Part shown: in pieces, positions 61,188 through 64,000 of the stretch
Position numbering within the stretch: the first letter of the stretch is position 1
Layout: each line of letters begins with the position of its first letter
Assembly: GCF_014174215.1 (NCBI RefSeq)
Contig: NZ_JABEQL010000002.1
Location: 124,001-188,000, forward strand
Source of the DNA: Gluconacetobacter tumulicola
Lineage (GTDB): Bacteria; Pseudomonadota; Alphaproteobacteria; Acetobacterales; Acetobacteraceae
DNA: 64,000 bases
Reading direction: 5' to 3'
The notes under the pieces: model-generated
The model's database searches: none
Told to the model about the DNA's origin: nothing
What the model saw: the letters and a program-made list of their open reading frames with translations, nothing else
Program-made: the position numbers and the translations under genes

Positions 61188-63531
61188 GGATACCAAAGGC
61201 CCCGATGGTCTTGAAGGTCAGGGTGAACATGATGGTCGAATTGCGCTGTTCGCCGCCGATGGAGGTATATTGCTTGATATACATGATATTGAAGGCGAAG
61301 CAGTCGTTCTGGTAGCCGGCATTGCCGCCCATGCTGACGAACTCCTGGCGGGACAGGCTGCGCCGGACGAAGCCGGAGAGGCTGTAGCCGCTCCAGTTCG
61401 TCGTGGCGCCGAGCGTCAGTTCGTTGGTGCGGACGAAGTAGGCGGAGGTCGGGCTGCCGGTCTGGAGGTTGGTGGCGTAGTAATAATAGGGCGTCACCGG
61501 CTCGTAGACATAGCCGCCCGTGACGCGGAAATGCTGGACCCCGGTGGAGAACAGCGCGTCGCCGAAATCGATGCGTCCGGCATAGGGGTCGATGCGGGTG
61601 CGGCCGGTGAAGTCGACATACCGGTTGGGGGCGATGCGCGCCCGGGCCACCACATCGGACAGGTGATGGTTCAGCCCCGAATAGGGGATGCGGTTGTGGT
61701 CGATATGTTCCTGGACGCTTTCGCCGACCAGCGTGTCGATTTCATGTCCGTCCCATGTCCAGTTGGCATGGACGCCGAAATTGCCGCGCAGGCCGCCGTC
61801 CAGCCTGTCGGTTCCCGGGTAGCGGTTCAGGGAGAACAGGGTCGAGTCGGTGAACTCGTAGGACAGGCTGTCCTCGTTGGGCATGTTTCGGGTGGCGCTG
61901 TTGCCCGTATTGGGGGCCGCGATGATCTGGGCGATGGGCTCCAGGATCTGGGTGCCGCCGCCATGCTGGAACGTGCGCAGGAACGGCCAGTTCATCTTCA
62001 GCGCCACGGTCGGCAGGACCTGGCCGGTGACCACCGCGCCGCGGGCCGTCGTCGGGGCATAGAGCGGTTGCTGGTTCAGGTTGGTGGCGCGATGGATGGC
62101 CGATTCCAGATGCAGGGTCAGCGTCCAGAGCTGACCCAGCCGGTTGTGGAACGGCCGGTCCCAGTTGGCCGAGAGCTGGGCGCGCTGGTCCGACACGCCG
62201 TCATTGCGGTAGACGTAGAAATCGTTGGTATCCAGCGCCAGGCGGCCGCCCCAGGCGTCGGGCTGGCCGAAATAGCTGAAATTATAGTGCGGCAGCACCC
62301 AGGGCAGGTCGTTGTTGCGGATGACGCCCTGGTTCAGGCCCTGATAGGCCTGAGCGTCGAGGCGCGAATAGGAACCGGTGCCGAACCCTTCGAGGAAGAC
62401 GTTCGACGTCAGCATTTCCTGCCCGTAGCCGGTCACCCGGTAGTCGCGCATATAGTTGGCGGAGGTGGCGAGGTTGATGTTTATCCCCGTTCGCCATTCC
62501 CGCGAGAGCGAGGCCTTGCCCTGGGCGAAGATGTAGCCCTGCACCCCGTGCTCGTTGGCCGAGCCGACGGTATTGCCGAACGTGTTGATATACGCGCCCT
62601 GGCGGTGGGTGTCGTAGGCCAGGCCGGCCAGGATGTTCAGCGTGCCCCAGTTGAAGATGTTGCGGTACTGGCTGCTGACCTGCGGGCCGGTACGGGTGGA
62701 GAACAGGCCCTGGACGGTCAGGTCGGACTGGCCGTCGATCACCCAGTAATAGGGAATGGTGGCGTAGGCGCCCAGATAGCGGTCGTGCGGCGTGATGCCG
62801 GGGGTGAGGAAGCCGCTCTGCCGCCGGACCGAGGGGTCCGACATCGAGAAGACCGGCAGGTACATGACCGGAATCCCGAACATGTCGAGATAGGCATCAC
62901 GGAATTCGATGCGCTTGTGCTCGGTATCGTCGATCGCATCATAGGCCCGCAACTGCCAGAATGGCGGGCGGGTGGGGTGTTTGGCGCAGATCTCGCAGGC
63001 GGTATAGACGGCGCGGGTCATGTCGTTGACGCGCCCGCCGGTCCGGCGCATGCCGTTGGCGGCAAGCTTGGCGTTGTCGGCCATCAGCGCGTGCAGGCGC
63101 GTCATGATGCCGTCGCGCATGCCGTTGCTGAGTTCGGCATAGTCGCTGAACAGCACGGTGCCGTCCGCCTCGACGATCGCGACATTGCCCCGTGCCGCCG
63201 CGATGCCGGTATTGCGGTCATAGGTGACCGTATCGGCCCGCAGCACATGGTCGTTCTGCCAGATCTGGACGTTGCCCGACCAGGTGACGGTGCCCTGGGC
63301 GTTGTCGTACGACACCTTGTCGGCCTGGAACGTCACCGGGGCGTTCTGGGAAAGCGGTGTGCCGGCGTCGACGTGCAGCGGGTGGACCTGCGCATGGGCA
63401 TGGTGGATCTGGATCGCGGCCCCCAGCAGCGTGCCGCCAAGCATGGTGGCAGCCAGCAGCGTGCCGCGTGCCTGCGCGGATTGGCCCCCCACGGGGCGGA
63501 GTTGGCGGCGAGGCAGGAGAAAGGGCATCAT
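61180..63531 (-). CDS. lptD: LPS-assembly outer-membrane protein LptD
   Basis: A 783-residue outer-membrane protein with a signal peptide (GTLLGAAIQIHHAHA), an OstA/LptA-like periplasmic beta-jellyroll (QADKVSYDNAQGTVTWSGNV) and a large beta-barrel. It delivers lipopolysaccharide to the cell surface with LptE. Cysteine pairs that form the disulfide lock are present (CEIC near residue 184 and one Cys near the C-terminus in NDCFAFNIMY). It overlaps the lptG stop (ATGA) and the surA start, so lptG-lptD-surA-rsmA are translated as a coupled row. Confidence 0.95.
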   Translation of the reverse strand: MMPFLLPRRQLRPVGGQSAQARGTLLAATMLGGTLLGAAIQIHHAHAQVHPLHVDAGTPLSQNAPVTFQADKVSYDNAQGTVTWSGNVQIWQNDHVLRADTVTYDRNTGIAAARGNVAIVEADGTVLFSDYAELSNGMRDGIMTRLHALMADNAKLAANGMRRTGGRVNDMTRAVYTACEICAKHPTRPPFWQLRAYDAIDDTEHKRIEFRDAYLDMFGIPVMYLPVFSMSDPSVRRQSGFLTPGITPHDRYLGAYATIPYYWVIDGQSDLTVQGLFSTRTGPQVSSQYRNIFNWGTLNILAGLAYDTHRQGAYINTFGNTVGSANEHGVQGYIFAQGKASLSREWRTGININLATSANYMRDYRVTGYGQEMLTSNVFLEGFGTGSYSRLDAQAYQGLNQGVIRNNDLPWVLPHYNFSYFGQPDAWGGRLALDTNDFYVYRNDGVSDQRAQLSANWDRPFHNRLGQLWTLTLHLESAIHRATNLNQQPLYAPTTARGAVVTGQVLPTVALKMNWPFLRTFQHGGGTQILEPIAQIIAAPNTGNSATRNMPNEDSLSYEFTDSTLFSLNRYPGTDRLDGGLRGNFGVHANWTWDGHEIDTLVGESVQEHIDHNRIPYSGLNHHLSDVVARARIAPNRYVDFTGRTRIDPYAGRIDFGDALFSTGVQHFRVTGGYVYEPVTPYYYYATNLQTGSPTSAYFVRTNELTLGATTNWSGYSLSGFVRRSLSRQEFVSMGGNAGYQNDCFAFNIMYIKQYTSIGGEQRNSTIMFTLTFKTIGAFGIHG

Positions 63532-64000
63532 CCATCTTCTAAATGAAGCAGAAGAGAAACTGCAAGGCAGAGACCGGCCCCGGTCGGAGCCCAGGCGGCC
63601 AGAATCGGGGGCATGGCGCCGGATTCCCCGAATTGTGCCGCCACCTTGGATACCGTGAACAGCGCGAAGCCTGCCGCCACCCCGCCGCCGATCATGCGCG
63701 CCACGCCGCCGCGCCGGGTCGGGCGCATCGAAAACCCGGCCGCGACCAGCGCCATGGTGCCTGCCAGGATCGGCAACGTGAGCAGCGACTGGAAATGCAG
63801 CCGGTGCCGGATGGACGAGAAGCCCGAGCGCTCGAGAAGCGAGATGAAGCCCGGCAATGCCCAGACCGACAGCGTGTCGGGCGAGGCGAAGCTTTCCTGG
63901 ACACGTGCGAGCGTGAGGTCGGTCGGCAGGGTGAAGCGTCCTACCTGGACGGGCAGGCGGTCGGGCCGGATGGTGTGGGTGTCGTCAAGCACCCATTCCC
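63528..64000 (-). CDS. lptG: LPS export permease LptG (C-terminal part, start outside window)
   Basis: The last ~157 codons of a YjgP/YjgQ-family permease; the frame runs off the window end. Visible are the end of the periplasmic domain (LDDTHTIRPDRLPVQVGRFT...) and three membrane helices (LLTLPILAGTMALVAAGFSM, MIGGGVAAGFALFTVSKVAA and PTGAGLCLAVSLLLHL). LptG with LptF and LptB extracts lipopolysaccharide from the inner membrane. Directly followed by lptD, with a 4-bp overlap of stop and start, which supports LptG rather than LptF. Confidence 0.92.
   Translation of the reverse strand, partial: EWVLDDTHTIRPDRLPVQVGRFTLPTDLTLARVQESFASPDTLSVWALPGFISLLERSGFSSIRHRLHFQSLLTLPILAGTMALVAAGFSMRPTRRGGVARMIGGGVAAGFALFTVSKVAAQFGESGAMPPILAAWAPTGAGLCLAVSLLLHLEDG

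Noticed and set aside
60526..63546. A 1006-codon plus-strand open frame opposite surA and lptD
   Set aside because: Shadow of two clear genes; composition is Val/Gly/Asp/Ala-biased without motifs.

Overview
The window is 64 kb of GC-rich alphaproteobacterial chromosome. The gene content points to the acetic acid bacteria (Acetobacteraceae, close to Gluconacetobacter/Komagataeibacter): a CcrM-type GANTC methylase behind rnhB, a yqeY-dnaG-rpoD macromolecular-synthesis operon, carAB-greA-ilvA, gpmI-envC-ctpA-rppH, lptG-lptD-surA-rsmA, and small stress proteins (CsbD-like, DUF1328, dodecin). The family assignment is inferred from gene content and order; no 16S gene is present. I see no tRNA, rRNA, CRISPR array, prophage or intact insertion sequence.

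Layout. 1-6.8 kb: surface polysaccharide genes (PIG-V-like membrane glycosyltransferase, DPM1/GtrB-type transferase, a tandem GT2 enzyme, an ABC-2 export pair without carbohydrate-binding domain, and a rhamnosyltransferase-like GT2). 6.9-17.6 kb: an RND efflux operon (adaptor, two RND pumps, NodT-type outer-membrane factor) flanked by two CsbD-like membrane proteins and a DUF1328 protein. 17.8-20.3 kb: rnhB-ccrM, then an ankyrin protein. 20.4-27.4 kb: a moxR, DUF58, BatA/DUF4159 and vWA-type cluster with overlapping genes. 27.5-31.2 kb: DUF1285, CCA-adding enzyme, ABC exporter. 31.2-35 kb: a YefM-YoeB toxin-antitoxin pair and an emrAB-nudix operon. 35-42 kb: rppH, ctpA, envC-like, gpmI, msrB, upp, dodecin. 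42-44 kb: a divergent SDR/LysR pair that looks like an insertion. 44-50.6 kb: ilvA, greA, carB and carA (carA with an N-terminal helix-turn-helix). 50.8-57.5 kb: yqeY-dnaG-rpoD, a GNAT protein, rpsF-rpsR-rplI. 57.6-64 kb: cfa, rsmA, surA, lptD and the 3' part of lptG.

The most interesting signal is not a gene. Three ~165-bp intergenic elements and two half copies share a conserved core and sit directly after stop codons. Their 18-bp terminal arms differ in sequence between copies, but each pair of arms stays complementary within its copy. Internal stems also show compensatory changes and a second, mutually exclusive pairing. This looks like a structured RNA (3'-UTR) repeat family rather than a plain transposon. 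Other points of note are five GANTC sites packed in front of rnhB-ccrM, the HTH-CarA fusion with two good translation starts next to a palindrome-rich leader, and a perfect YefM-type operator.
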